From the NCBI GenBank assembly GCA_905250125.1, contig CAJNOL010000031.1, positions 62,001 through 126,000 of the forward strand: a stretch of 64,000 nt of DNA, written 5' to 3'. The DNA comes from Rotaria sordida (lineage: Eukaryota > Rotifera > Eurotatoria > Philodinida > Philodinidae). Both the position numbers and the translations under genes were made by a program. Under the pieces are notes generated by a model. The model was not told the DNA's origin. It was given only the letters and a program-made list of their open reading frames with translations, and did no database searches. This document shows positions 11,501 through 23,276 of this stretch, piece by piece; within the stretch, counting starts at the first letter, position 1; each line of letters opens with the position of its first letter.

Positions 11501-13697
11501 CATCACCCTTTTTATCTCCGATCATGCGATTTAGGATCACACAATATAGTTTGCTGTAAAATATAGGATACTTTGCGAAAACCTGATTTCCTTGAAAAAA
11601 AAGCAACTCAATCATGTTCTATATGGTAATGTCGGGAGGATTGCACTAAAATCTATATAAAATTTGCAATTCTTTTATATTGGTTCATGGTAGGAAACAT
11701 GAAGTTGTTGTTCGAACGAAGAACTGAACATAGCTATCACTGATCACTGATTTCCTTTTTATAGTTTTTGGCAATAACGAGATCAATTTGTTATGAACAA
11801 TATATTGCTGACTACCAGATCTTCCAACCGATCAGAAAGTCATAGCCGTTGTATCTTTCAAATCTTCCATTCAATGCATAAGAAAAACAAGATTTTCGAA
11901 CTAAAGAAACTAGTTTACGATTTAGAAAATCTATACATATATTTGCACATTGTTCCCATTTGTTATATGATTAAAGAACGATTTGTAATTTGTGTTGACT
12001 AGCTAATCTTGCTAGTCTTTTCCGTCCATTTATCTGAATCTTCTTCTATGAACTTAAACCAATGATTGCTCCTTTTTTTCTCACTCAATGTCTTCACTTT
12101 CTATCAATTTCATGTTGTCAAGAGCACATACGTCATAAGCATCGAAAGCATTGCAATCGTTCTTTAAAGTTTACCTTTGTTGTGCGTTTCCATGAGTAAA
12201 AAGCACAATCAAACAACTGGCTAAGTCAATAAAAGACAAACAGATTGTGTTATGGTTACATGGATTCATGCTTAATCGAAACTTTTTATTTTCTTGAACT
12301 TCAAACAGCACATTGCATTTGTTTATAACTACCATTTCGTCGTCGGTTTGTGGAAGAAAAAAAATGACGAGAGACTGTATCCCATAGAAACCGTATTGAA
12401 ATTGCACGTTAAATGACTCGCACAATAAATTGAATTTCTCGAACATTGATAATTTTTTATGATTTTCATTCATATTTCATTTATGATGCTTGATTGTCTT
12501 CTGTTCATAGTTTGCTCCTACTTTGGGTTTTGAATATAATAAAGTAAGTATAAATAATCCTATATACATATTGGTTTATGTGTCGTACGGATACTCTGAG
12601 AATTTTTTAATATAGTATATTCTCTAAATCGATACATAAGACAAGTCAATAGCATAATTAAGCTCTCTATGTTCACATTGAATCCGAATGAGGTTGTCCA
12701 TGAACTAATTTTGTTGGAAGAATTATTTTATATGATCGTTTTACAGTTGAAATTAACTTGACTTTTTTTATATTCGATTTTCGTCCAACAGTCAACATAT
12801 GGTGAAGAATCGAGTCTTTGATAGGTTTTCTTTCAGAAGCATAACAATTTTTTTATTCGATGTGAGTCCTCATTAAAATTGAATTTCAACCAAGAAAAAC
12901 GCAGCTAATGAAATGCTACACGTCAACGTAGATCATTATGTATGTGTTCCTAATTTCGGTTTTCACAAAACAAAAGTATATCATATTTTCTGCTGTGCTG
13001 CTAATATTACAAAGCTATGTATAGAGAAAATCATTTAGTAGGGTACACATATTATAATACTAATAAGTAATGAACTTAAGATGAATTTCGATCGTGAATA
13101 AATCCATACGAATATTTAGGCTTTGTTCCTTTTTTGATAACCCAAGAGAAGGAAAAATTGAATAAAGATACATATTCTTCAAATAATTGTCAAGTGAAAA
13201 GACGAAACAATGCACTTGATTTTTCATTAGTTACGTAGCAATAATCAAGTCTTTATTTAGACTTTTCTGTTCAACAAAATTCCTTCATACAAGAGAAAAC
13301 CTTTCAATAATAGAGAGCGATTAATCAATGTATTGACATATTACATTTGATACTCCGCTAAGAAAAGAACTTAAAGAAAATATTTAGTATGAAAACGAAA
13401 CAATAGCTAGTTAAGACAGAAAAAACTACTGCCAACGATTATGATCTATAGATCAATAGTGACTAGGTCAATCTGTAACGAAGTAACACTTTTTAACAAA
13501 TTTTATCTCTAAGGATGAAGATATAGAAATACAAAGTCAATAATCATCTTCAGTCTAATAACGATTTCCATTCGTACTAGACTGTAAACCCCTTATTTTG
13601 CATTCAATTAACAAAAATTCACGATTCTAGTTCTAGATCAACGTTCAGAAATTTAATATTTCCTAGGACCAAGTGTCGATATAAAACTGATTAAACA
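8551..13697. other. Long gene-poor stretch
   Basis: About 5.1 kb without a gene I can support. Open frames at 8624-8830, 9341-9544, 10385-10594, 10977-11270 and 12171-12473 lack recognisable domains, have non-gene-like codon use and no coherent splice partners. The part at 9400-9970 is less AT-rich and contains small hairpins, such as AGCACCCCTTTGGGGCGG near 9555. A C-rich CACACACCCACATC-type tract lies near 10254-10287. The stretch may hold old, unrecognisable repeats. Confidence 0.5.
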
Positions 13698-14378
13698 ATG
13701 GGTTGCAACAATTCGACTGCCACTGTTGAAAGTCGTCAAATGGAATCCATTGATACTGATCGTAAGTACCATTACTTCACAAAAAACATTACCACTTATC
13801 TATTCATCTATGTTCATGTCAGAGGAAAGTTCGGCACCATTATCAAGAACTCGAAAACATGCTGATGCTATGCCGAATACGTGGAGAATGCAAGCTTTAA
13901 ATGCTCATAATGCATTTCGAGCTCGTCACGGTGTTCCGCCGCTGGTACTCAAAGATGAAATCACTCACAAAGCTCAGGCTTATGCAGAATATTTGGCAGA
14001 AAATAATCTATTCAATCACAGTTCAAATCGTGATAATCTCGGTGAAAACTTGTATACAATGAGTAGTTCGGAACCGTTGACAAATGAATCTCTTGGTTAG
14101 TTAAAACAGAGCTTCGTTTGCGAAAAATAATTTTTACTATCATAGGTACGGATGCTACTCAATCTTGGTATGACGAAATCAAAAGTTATGATTTCAGTAA
14201 TCCAGGTTTTTCGATGGAAACTGGTCATTTCACTCAGGTCATCTGGAAGAATACGAACAGTTTAGGTGTTGGAGTGGCTTTTGACAATAGTGGTAGACGA
14301 GCAATCGTTGTTGCCCAGTACGGTCCGGCCGGTAATTTCATGGGACAGTTTCCGGAAAACGTTCCACCGCCTCAATAA
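13698..14378 (+). CDS. CAP-superfamily protein, GLIPR2/GAPR-1-like
   Basis: Three exons, 13698-13761, 13823-14095 and 14146-14378, encode 189 aa. There is no signal peptide. The protein starts MGCNNS, a good N-myristoylation context with an adjacent Cys for palmitoylation, as in GAPR-1/GLIPR2, which sits on the cytosolic face of the Golgi. The CAP domain fills residues about 45-185: HNAFRARHGVPPL, then NLGENLY, the CAP1 signature HFTQVIWKNTNSLGVGVA, and the CAP2-type QYGPAGNFMGQFPENV. The His and Glu cavity residues are present. An AATAAA lies about 10 bp after the stop. Secreted CAP proteins have signal peptides and extra cysteines, which this lacks, so the intracellular GLIPR2 branch fits best. 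Confidence 0.9.
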
Positions 14379-15743
14379 TCTTTTTCAAAATAAATTCTGT
14401 CGATTTCGGACTATCATACGCAGAAAGCTGAGATTGACTCAACCAGAAAGCAACATATTTCTCTTTCAGAAAAGCAAGCGTTATATCATGCTGTTTATGA
14501 TGTCTTATTTCTTCAGTATCCGTGCAAGGAGAGTTTGTAACAGAATAGTTTGTTTCTCGTAAACATGGATGTAGCTGTGGGTGTGGGGTGTGGATGAGTG
14601 TGGCGTGAATAGGTGTGAGTGTAAAACATCATCATTGATCACTAATATCAGCAGTCATTATTTATTTCAAATTATTCATAACTGAAGCACCTATCTAATT
14701 TTAGTATATAAAAAGAAACAGAGTTTCTTCCTATTTTGACAATTAATTCAACCAAATATTACTACTAGACATCCTCTAATAAAGAAAGCATAGTTTCTAG
14801 TGAAGCTTCATGCCACGAAAAGTCGAGTACTTTTTGTGATAAGCTACAACTAGTCGATAAAACTATCGGTAAACCGACAGTTTTGGCAAATAGCGCAGTT
14901 TATCGCTAAAAGTGATCCGATTTTTTGTGACATGGGTTGTATATTTTATTATATCTGATTTTATGAAAAAAATTAATTATATATATATCTGAAAATTTAT
15001 CGCCGAATATTTGTCTCGACACTAAAAAGGATCAAAATGACGCTTGCTTCGATATCGTCCAACTTGATTTATTATAATCACTACTCACATCGTCAAGTTT
15101 TCAGTGTTTCTACAGAATACACACACCCTCACTCACAAACAATATTTTGCATTGTAAGATTAAGCTAATTAGCGTAGGATCAAAGATATTAATGGCTAGA
15201 ATGTGTGGATGTAATTTGTCTATTAAATTAATATTTTCAGTCTTGAAGATATTGATTACAACGAAAAAAAAGTCGATTTTAATATGGCACAGTATATTTT
15301 GTTAGATGGCACCACACTTTTTCCCATTGATTAAAGTCTTCCAACTAATGACTAGTTTTGTGGCGCCGTCTTTAATAAATAATCATATTCGAAAACTAAG
15401 TGGCAAAGGTCGATGTGGTTGGTACAGAGGGCTTGAGCGTGCTCACAATACTTATGGGACACGATCGTGACTGAAATCGAACATTTTTCTACGAGTTTAT
15501 AAATATTCATGCACTGAAACAAAAAAAATTAAGCAGTAGACCTCCGAGTAACTGGCGGTTTGTAAGACATGGATACATGCTGTTGTTGAATGCATCATCC
15601 ATTTTCTTATCTTCCTCAGTATATGGTTTCTACTATATCTTTTTTTTTGAGTACGTTTATATCTAATATTCCCCGCGCCAATGTATGAAAACTCACATTG
15701 AATTCTTTTATAATTTTATTTAATTAGTACATAATAAAATCTT
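14379..15743. other. Intergenic region between CAP gene and decarboxylase
   Basis: Convergent intergenic space with no exon found. It contains the GT-rich tract at 14565-14625 and a weak CACACCCTCACTCAC tract near 15121-15137. The sequence near 15600-15720 is the 3' flank of the decarboxylase. Nothing else could be supported. Confidence 0.55.
14565..14625 (+). repeat. Degenerate TGTGGG-like tract
   Basis: The sequence reads GTAGCTGTGGGTGTGGGGTG followed by TGGATGAGTGTGGCGTGAATAG and GTGTGAGTGT, an irregular run built on GTGTGG. Bdelloid telomeres are described as TGTGGG repeats, so this could be a decayed interstitial telomeric tract. It could equally be a simple GT-rich microsatellite. Similar C-rich tracts occur near 10254, 15121, 48865 and 62640. 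Confidence 0.45.
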
Positions 15744-17621
15744 TCAATTTAGTAAACATGAATATTCGGGTAAATTTAAAAGTTCATCAGCCAATTGACT
15801 CAATTGTTCCATGAATTTATCTATATCCGACATTTTAGTTCGATGATTCGTAATACACATTCTCAATCCAAATTTATTATGATCAATAGCAATTGGGGAT
15901 ACAACTGCTGTTCCACGTTCTTGAATAGTAATTAACATTTGTTTATTTAATTTATTCAATATCTCCAAATCGATAACATGTGAACGTGATACAATACATC
16001 GGAAGCAGACGATATTCAAAGGACCTGTCGTCAATACTTCAAATTGATTTGAATATTGTTCGATTAACCTAACAAAATGTTTAGCTTGATCAACATTTTG
16101 CTCCATAATTTGTCCAAATTTTTCAATTCCGTATGTTTTTAATGTCATCCAAACTTTTAATGATTTCATGTTTCGTGATAATTCTAAACCATAATCACTA
16201 AAGAATACTTCACCTTCACTTGGTGTTATTCCACCATCCATTAAAGTTAAATATGAAGCAGCTGGTTGACTAAATGTTGACTTATGTAATTCACCATGAC
16301 GAATAAGAATGCAACCACATTCATAGGGAACAAAAAGCCATTTGTGAAGATCAAATGCAATTGAATCAGCATGTTCAAAACCATTAAATAAAGGACGAAG
16401 ACGTTTTGAACAACGAGCTACAGCTCCAATAGCCCCATCAATATGAAACCAAAGGTCATTCGGACGACGAGCACATATATTAGCTAGACCTTTAAGATCA
16501 TCTATAGCACCAGTAGCAACTGTACCTGCACTACCAACAATAAAACCACATGAATATGGATCAAGAGCTGCTTCTAAAGCCTGAAAAAATATGGTTAATA
16601 CAATTTGTTCATTTGTTTGTAATTTGTAATGCTATACCTTTAAATCAATTTGTCTTTCAGAATTAGTTGAAATAGAAATAATATTTTCTTTGCCAATATT
16701 AAGAAGATCAATTGCTCTAATAAGGCAACTATGTGCTTCTTTTGAACAATAAACTTTCATTGTTCGATTACAGAATTTTTTTCTAGCAACCGCCATGGCT
16801 ATTATTGTTGCTACTGAAGTACCACTAACCAGTAAACCTGAACTTGTATCATCATTGGGAAAATTCATTAATACTTTTAACCATGATAAGATTTGCCGTT
16901 CTATATATATACTTGCTTGATGACCACCCCATGACATTGTATTCATTGTTCCAGTTATAAACTCAGCAAAAGCTCCTATTAATGAACCTGTTCCTTGCAC
17001 ATAACCCCAAAAATGTGGATGATTATTGCCTACAGAATAAGGAAGAACAAGCGAACAGACTTCATCATAAACTTCAAATGGTGATTGACCTTTTAATGGA
17101 ATATCAGTTTGTGCAATAGCTTTTCTTACTATTGCTGGCATTGGACGCCATGCAGGTCGAAGACGAATATCGCTTAAATAATTTATCATATCATCCATTA
17201 TTTGATGACCTAATGATCGAATTTCAGTCCAATCAAGAGGATCTAATGAGATCTCATCCATTTTTTTATTATCAATAAACAAAAACCGTTGAAATTCAAT
17301 TTTAAATATCCATACTTTGGTACGAGTTTTTTCATGACCAAAATATATTGGCAATGATATTTCAAGATATCTTGAGTTTGTAACAGAAATACTAGATTTC
17401 ATTGTGATCAGCAAATCACATAATAAATTGTACAATTCTGCTTTTGTTTCACATAATTTATGTGTAATTGTGGAACATTGATGGTCATTCAATAAAACAT
17501 CATAAGTCAATATCTGATTTTGATAAAGTTCAATTTTAAGATGATTATTAAAATCTTCTATTAGTATAATCGAATACTCATCATTTAATTCATAAATAGT
17601 TTTTTCATTAAAACTAGCCAT
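15744..17621 (-). CDS. PLP-dependent group II decarboxylase with N-terminal extension
   Basis: Two exons (16638-17621, 15744-16580; 57-bp intron) encode 606 aa. From residue about 125 this is a group II (aromatic amino acid/aspartate-type) decarboxylase. It has NNHPHFWGYVQGTGS; His297 in KEAHS for ring stacking; Asp376 in FHIDGA for the pyridine nitrogen; and the Schiff-base Lys408 in FDLHKW. The order and spacing are normal, so it is probably active. The wording around these sites (NNHPHFWGYVQGTG, HQASIYIERQILSWLK) resembles bacterial and fungal family members more than animal DOPA decarboxylase; that is judged by eye, so transfer is only suspected. Residues 1-120 form an extra domain I do not recognise, absent from standard AADC (about 480 aa). 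Substrate is not assignable. Confidence 0.88.
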
Positions 17622-17937
17622 GTGACAGTATTACATAGACTTTAGATTGTTTGCTCGAATTAAAAAATGATAACAAACAATAAAGATGTGTTCTTTTAAG
17701 TGAATTATATCAATATAAACTTATAAATAATGCTTATCCTGTTTAACATCATTCAAAAAATAAAACATTAAGATTACCCAGTTAAGGAAACCACAAAAAA
17801 AAACCAACTATCAAAAATGCATTGGAATTTTAGTGAAAATAAAATTGTAAAAAACATACAGTTTTACATATTAAGACATACGCTGGGTATGATTTCATTT
17901 TCGTTCAAGAAGTTTAAAGCGTTTTTACACGCTTGAT

Positions 17938-18282
17938 TTTTGAATTGAGTGTATATTTAGAACGAATAATCATATTCCATAGACATGGATTACTTGAAGT
18001 ATAGTTTAGATGAATTCTTATTAAACTCAATCTTGTTCCCATCCTCTAACAAATAACTTATTAGTTTGATTTTGATCTGCAAGAATGTCAATCAAATGTA
18101 AAACTCGAAAGAATTTTAAATTTGATCTAGATTCTTATGTATGAAAAATAAACTGATAAGTCATTTTTTACAAGATCGTAACAAGACTGAATTCTTATAA
18201 GAATTTATCTTAATTATACTTCAAGTAGCTTAGATCTTAGCAATATAATTGTTCTCTCTAGAAATACGCTCAATTCGAAAAT
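17938..18282. repeat. Foldback element B
   Basis: The left arm at about 17938-18075 matches the reverse complement of about 18148-18282. Paired blocks include TACTTGAAGTATAGTTTAGA against TACTTGAAGTATAATTAAGA, ATGAATTCTTATTAAACTCA against ATAAATTCTTATAAGAATTC, and AATTGAGTGTAT against AATTGAGCGTAT. The loop itself contains an inner hairpin around TTAAATTTGATCTAGATTC. No coding sequence is present. Confidence 0.8.
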
Positions 18283-18434
18283 TAAACATTTAGTAACATG
18301 TTAAGATATACGATAAATATTACTTTGCCTTTATGAAGCTCATCTAACTACTATACGTTCTGTAAAAGTGACATATATAAAGATTATTTTATAGATATCG
18401 AACTATTTTGAGTTTTTTGTATTTTTCGAATATA

Positions 18435-18451
18435 TAAAATTGGACAGACAT

Positions 18452-18488
<37 letters not shown>

Positions 18489-18892
18489 AACATTTGAACT
18501 ATCATCCAAAATTGACTATACTCAACTGACATCATTACTAAGCAAGTGTGTTATTAGAACAGATGTTTAAATATATTTATTAAATTAATTGTCTACTATT
18601 TTTTTTTTTATTATATTGAGAGAAATATCAGTCGCACGCTCACTGTCAGTCATTTTTATCATTGTATTCTTATGGAGTCTATTGCTAAAATGGGTTTAGG
18701 CGTAGTTGTTTTTATATGATTAAGATAAAAATACAATAAACAAGAATGAAAAACAAATTTGATAAAATTATTTTAATATTTTTACCTATAATGTACCTTC
18801 TTAATAGGGATGTCAGTTGAGTACAACAAAGTTTGAATGATAAGTTAGATGTTACTTTTAAACATATATTTTCTATGTCTATTCAACTTTGT
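18435..18892. repeat. Foldback element C with (AT)n insertion
   Basis: The left arm at about 18435-18553 and right arm at about 18795-18892 share, in opposite orientation, GACATAG, GTAACAT(C/T)T, ATCATCCAAA against ATCATTCAAA, and the 15-mer TACTCAACTGACATC, identical on both. The left arm is interrupted by an (AT)n microsatellite at about 18460-18483. The spacer of about 240 bp has no recognisable gene. The conserved end near TCAACTGACAT makes this look like a MITE with long inverted termini. Confidence 0.82.
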
Positions 18893-19309
18893 TGTGATGG
18901 AACGACTTACATGCTCCTGTTTTATTAAAAGAATGAATGTGAATGCACGCAACACGAACAAAGATAAGCATAACATGTCATAAAAAAAAAGAGACGAAGT
19001 GCAAAGATAAGACCAACATGATATAAAAAAGAAAACAAAAAGATGATTGATGTATGCAAACCAGAATCCTGCATTGTAGAACTTTTTTGGTACTGTATGT
19101 CCTACTCTATACCGATTTCGTACTCTTGCCTTACCCTACCCTATGGACTTTCTATCCTATCCCTGTCCTAAAATTTCCAGATTTAGCAGATGTCACAATG
19201 AAATTTTCTTCACTATGTTTTAGAATATTTAATTGATTGTCAACAATAATCCAATACAAAGTTATCACTTATTTCAAAAGTTTCGTAAGAATAAAATGCC
19301 ATTAACAAT

Positions 19310-19550
19310 GTCGCTGCTCAATTCTGTCTTCTCTATTCCAAAAAACTCCTGCTTGCATTGAAAATACGTTCACTCGTGACTGAACTTGCTGAAATTCTCA
19401 ATAACCATTGTGCAATGCACTAAGTTGTGGATAGTTCAATGACCATTTGTCCCACCAGTCCAATACCAGTTCTTCATTAGCAAAACTTAATTTCGCTTTA
19501 ACATAAAGACTGGCTTCTTCTAAACCAGAAAGATGGCAGGAGTGTCTTTG
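19310..19550 (-). pseudogene. hAT-superfamily transposase remnant (C-terminal dimerisation region)
   Basis: Read on the minus strand, the frame gives EEASLYVKAKLSFANEELV followed by LDWWDKWSLNYPQLSALHNG, a stop, then SRVNVFSMQAGVFWNRED. This is the layout of the hAT C-terminal dimerisation domain: a WW..h...YP.LS.LA block, then S.R.FS.AG......R..L. The expected Ser-Glu-Arg before FS is degraded and there are at least two stops, so it is dead. The flanks at 19080-19180 and 19620-19670 carry similar CCTA/TAGG-rich strings that might be what is left of subterminal regions. No target-site duplication was identified. Confidence 0.68.
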
Positions 19551-20056
19551 AAGTTGTTTGCCGAAAAACTCTTAGCAATATGAATAACATCCTATTCTAC
19601 CAGAAATGTTTTTGTATTACCGTTACTGTACTCTACAGTATAGGGTAAAGTAGGTCTACCTTATAGGACTCTGATGCAAAAATATATATGTGTCCCGTAG
19701 ACATCGTTGAACATGGTCGCGAATAATGGGGATAGATACAGTCCATTATACTTGTATACGCCAAAAATTCAAAAAACACCAAAGTGGACCCAAACCTTAT
19801 GAAATATCATATAAGTATATAAACTAATCAATGACATGTAACTATAGTGGAGTAGTTCCATCGGAACTCCCCCACGTCTAAGATCTGATTTTTCAGGCTA
19901 ATACAATTAGGTTCAGATGCTTTGGAACGCTTGGTCTGTAATTTGATATACTTCTGTTAGCTCGTTTCGTCGATTGATCGATATCTCTCTTTATTTTAAG
20001 GAAAAACGTATATATATATATATAATGTCCTTCAAGTACATATATTCAATACATTA

Positions 20057-20085
20057 TAGAAAAAGAAAAGAAAAGAAAAGAAAAT
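20057..20085. repeat. (AAAAG)n microsatellite
   Basis: About five copies of AAAAG in a row, degrading into GAAGAAAAGAAAG. It is non-coding. Confidence 0.8.
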
Positions 20086-22028
20086 ATAATAAACAAAGAA
20101 GAAAAGAAAGACGAAAGCATCGAAGGATATAGTGAGCGGATATCACCGCTAACAACTTCCTTTAGTGGAACATGAATATTAGGCTTTATTTAATATCATA
20201 ACAAATTAATTGAAATGTTTCATTCAAAAATCATGAACGATACAACATTGAACAACAACCAAATTTTTCTAATTTGAATTCCTTCCAGTCAACCTTCAAT
20301 ATGAAACGACATGGAGTCCTATGCGATTTTTTTTCTGTTTATGATATCATAAATAGTATGTTCTGAATGAAAATTTTTATTGAATAGACCGATTTTTGCT
20401 TGTGTTTAGAAGTTTTTGAAATATTCATAAAATCCTTTTTTTCCATCATCATTGTACATGTTCAAAGAAAGAAAGAGAAACATTCGCATAAATACTTGTC
20501 GATTGATAAAGTTCAATTTCGAAAAAGAAAATGCAGAATGGTGCAAAAAATTGATAAAAAATGAATAGGAGTAGAACAGTAAAAAGCAAGTGTTCATAGA
20601 AATATATCTCTATTCAATAATGCAAGACGTAAAGAACAAAAAGATTGTGTTAATTAAGATGTACTCTAAATAAAGATTTTGTTTGCATGGAATTTTTAAA
20701 GAAAAGAAGCTTACTAATTTAAAGAAAAAGAGAATTATTTCTTCATCACATGCAGATCATTATAAAATCAGATGATAATTTAAACGTTTCCGAATGTTTG
20801 AATCCTTGCTACAAATATTTTTCGATATTGAGATATGTCCGGATTCCGTGGATTCTAAACTCATGGAACTTTCAAAAGTGCAACTTCACTCACAGACTGG
20901 AGAACGTGAGAAAATTACCCTTTCTGGTACGTCGGCTTTCTGGGTCGAAATCAATGATCTGGGTGCCAAAGAAGAATTACAACGAGAAGACGATAAACGA
21001 TCTAAGAATAATTTGAACACAGATTAAAAATACCAGTAAAAGACAGATAATTTGAAGTAATAAAATGTGAATGAGGAAAGAGAGCTATTAACATTCGCGT
21101 TATCTATATTAGCTGTTCTATTCATTTACACTGGATGACACAAATTCTCGAAATAGTCACACATTAAAGTATTTTAACTATTCTTCCCTTTCTGAAAGAA
21201 AAACAAAATCTACAGTACTATCCCTAATAACCACTAAGATAATCACAATTTATTTAGCATTCTATCAGCTTTGTGCTCATTGTATATGCTGCATCAGATC
21301 ATTTTTCATTCATTCGTCAGAAGAAGAAGACTTCCTTCTATATTTACAGCACATCATACTATATAATTAGCCGATTTTGAGTGTATGTATCGGCGTAAAC
21401 AGCTGTACTTCAAGTGATATGGCAGCGTACACATAGTTCAATATGACAATCGTATATCTGCGTGTTGAATATAGATAAATACGCTAGCTTACCGTCTTCG
21501 TATATGAAGTTTGTATATCATCACGATTTTGCTTCATATTTCTCCACATATGACCCTATTGCTTCGTATACATTCATGAAGACATACGATTGTAATAACG
21601 AGTTACATGAAATATCAAAATATGTTCGAATACGACTCAATAAGGTGGCTTAGGAACGCATAAAAGTTCTGTACCTTTCATCATGAACATATGTCATGAT
21701 CATTCTTTTATTTGCACGACATCAAATAAAGTAAATGAAATACATATCGACTATTGCAAAATAGAAAAACCTAGTAACAATCATTTCTTTCTATAAATTT
21801 AGCGGTGTTCTAAAACAAAAAAAAGAGAAGAGCGTTGCCAGTAGGCAGAGAAACGGCCAAATCTCGCAGTGTCCAGCCACCGCCTTGCAGTAGAACAGGA
21901 TAGAGTGATGTGATACCGTGATTCGCGGATCTTGAATACCTTATTATTAACTATATAAGTAGTCATGGACATTTTTTCTTTTAGAAAAAGAAAATTATTT
22001 TGAGTTATTATTTATTCGGTTAAAAAAA

Positions 22029-23274
22029 ATGATTTATTATCGTAAATTACAACGTTACGTCTTCTTTATTCGACGCCATTCTACTTTTCTATTGGTACTT
22101 CTAACTATTATTACGTTTCTTATAATATTTCGCGAAGAATTAACTTATCAATTGTATATAAAAACACTCAATTTAGAACCTTACGAAAATGCTATCACTA
22201 TATGAACTAGTGATTATCACATAAGATATATAAATTATATTGAATAATTTGAAATTGAATTCTTCTGCTTTTTGTATCTTAGTACTATTCATGATCTAAA
22301 AAAATATTCTTTTACCTCTGGGTGTTCGATTTTTTGATAAAAGTCTATCATATAGTTGTGAACGAACAAGAACGTGTTCTTCTTCTCTTCGTATATTGAC
22401 TAGAGACAATGGAATGAATTATTCAAATGAAATCTATTCTAAGTTTTATGAATTTTATAAAAAGTCAAATTGAAATGAATGTTGATGCATTTGTTTGTGT
22501 TCATCCTGTATCTATGTGTGAATTATATATGCCATTTAATCGAAGCATTATTATTATTTCATCAACACGTTATGAACTTTCAAGATTTAAACCTCAACAA
22601 TGGAATAAATTAAATGAAAATTTGAAAAAAATTTCTCAAGATTCAAAAAATATTATAGCTGCAAATAATTTATATGACGCAGAATATATTCGTTATTTCA
22701 CTGGTATAAATGTTACACTTTTACCTAGCTTTTGTAATTATACAAATACTGATTATAATCCAACTCGAGAAGAATTTTTACTTGTTCCTATTCATGTATT
22801 ATATTTTGATATATTATTTAACAAATTACTTAAGAAATCTTTAAATCAATATCAAAAACATAAAATTAAAATTGTATCGATTAGAAATATTCTGATTTGA
22901 CTAATCATCCAGCTATTATTCATATACCTTGTCAAGTTTCTATGATGAGTTTATTTGAACAATATCGAATGAATATTCCACTTCTTGTTCCATCACTTGA
23001 TCTTTTGACTAAATGGCATTATGAATATGGTGTAGTCAATGAAAAAACTTGGGATCAAATTTTAAATGGAATAAGATCGAAAAGTTCTCGTATAAAAGGT
23101 ATTTTAACAAATGTACTTGATCCAAATAATGATTTGAATTGTATATCAATTCGATATTGGTTGAATTTTTCAGATTTCTACCAGTGGCCACATATTATAT
23201 ATTATGAATCGATTGATGATCTTATTGAAAAATTAATTTCGACAGATTTCCGAATGATTAGTAAAAAAAAATAA
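22029..23274 (+). pseudogene. Broken type II membrane glycosyltransferase-like gene
   Basis: An ATG at 22029 opens a short cytoplasmic tail and signal anchor (about residues 20-34, LLVLLTIITFLIIF). A TGA at 22203-22205 then stops the frame where WTSDYHI would be expected, suggesting a Trp codon changed to TGA. Downstream, recognisable protein continues in shifting frames: LLPLGVRFFDKSLS near 22312-22350; an extra base near 22453 before EMNVDAFVCVHPVSMCELYM; AANNLYDAEYIRYFTGI; a stop at 22898-22900; then DLTNHPAIIHIPCQVSMMSL and LLVPSLDLLTKWHYEYGVV to a stop at 23274. An intron donor near 22220 also looks lost. The type II anchor and overall pattern suggest a Golgi GT-B-like glycosyltransferase, but the family is unnamed to me. 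The pseudogene status is well supported. Confidence 0.72.
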
Positions 23275-23276
23275 AG

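Larger units (their letters stand above)
17622..22028. other. Gene-poor region with foldbacks and a transposon relic
   Basis: About 4.4 kb between the decarboxylase start and the glycosyltransferase pseudogene. It contains foldback B (17938-18282), foldback C (18435-18892), a hAT transposase relic (19310-19550), an (AAAAG)n run near 20057-20082 and several weak open frames. The frame at 20794-21027 reads somewhat like a protein fragment, but I recognise no domain. No intact gene is supported. Confidence 0.55.

Noticed and set aside
12171..12473. 100-codon minus-strand frame
   Set aside because: No domain, atypical composition and no splice partners; expected by chance in a long AT-rich stretch.
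20794..21027. 77-codon frame that reads like a protein fragment
   Set aside because: I recognise no family, and a second overlapping frame looks equally plausible. Could be a decayed exon, but not supportable.
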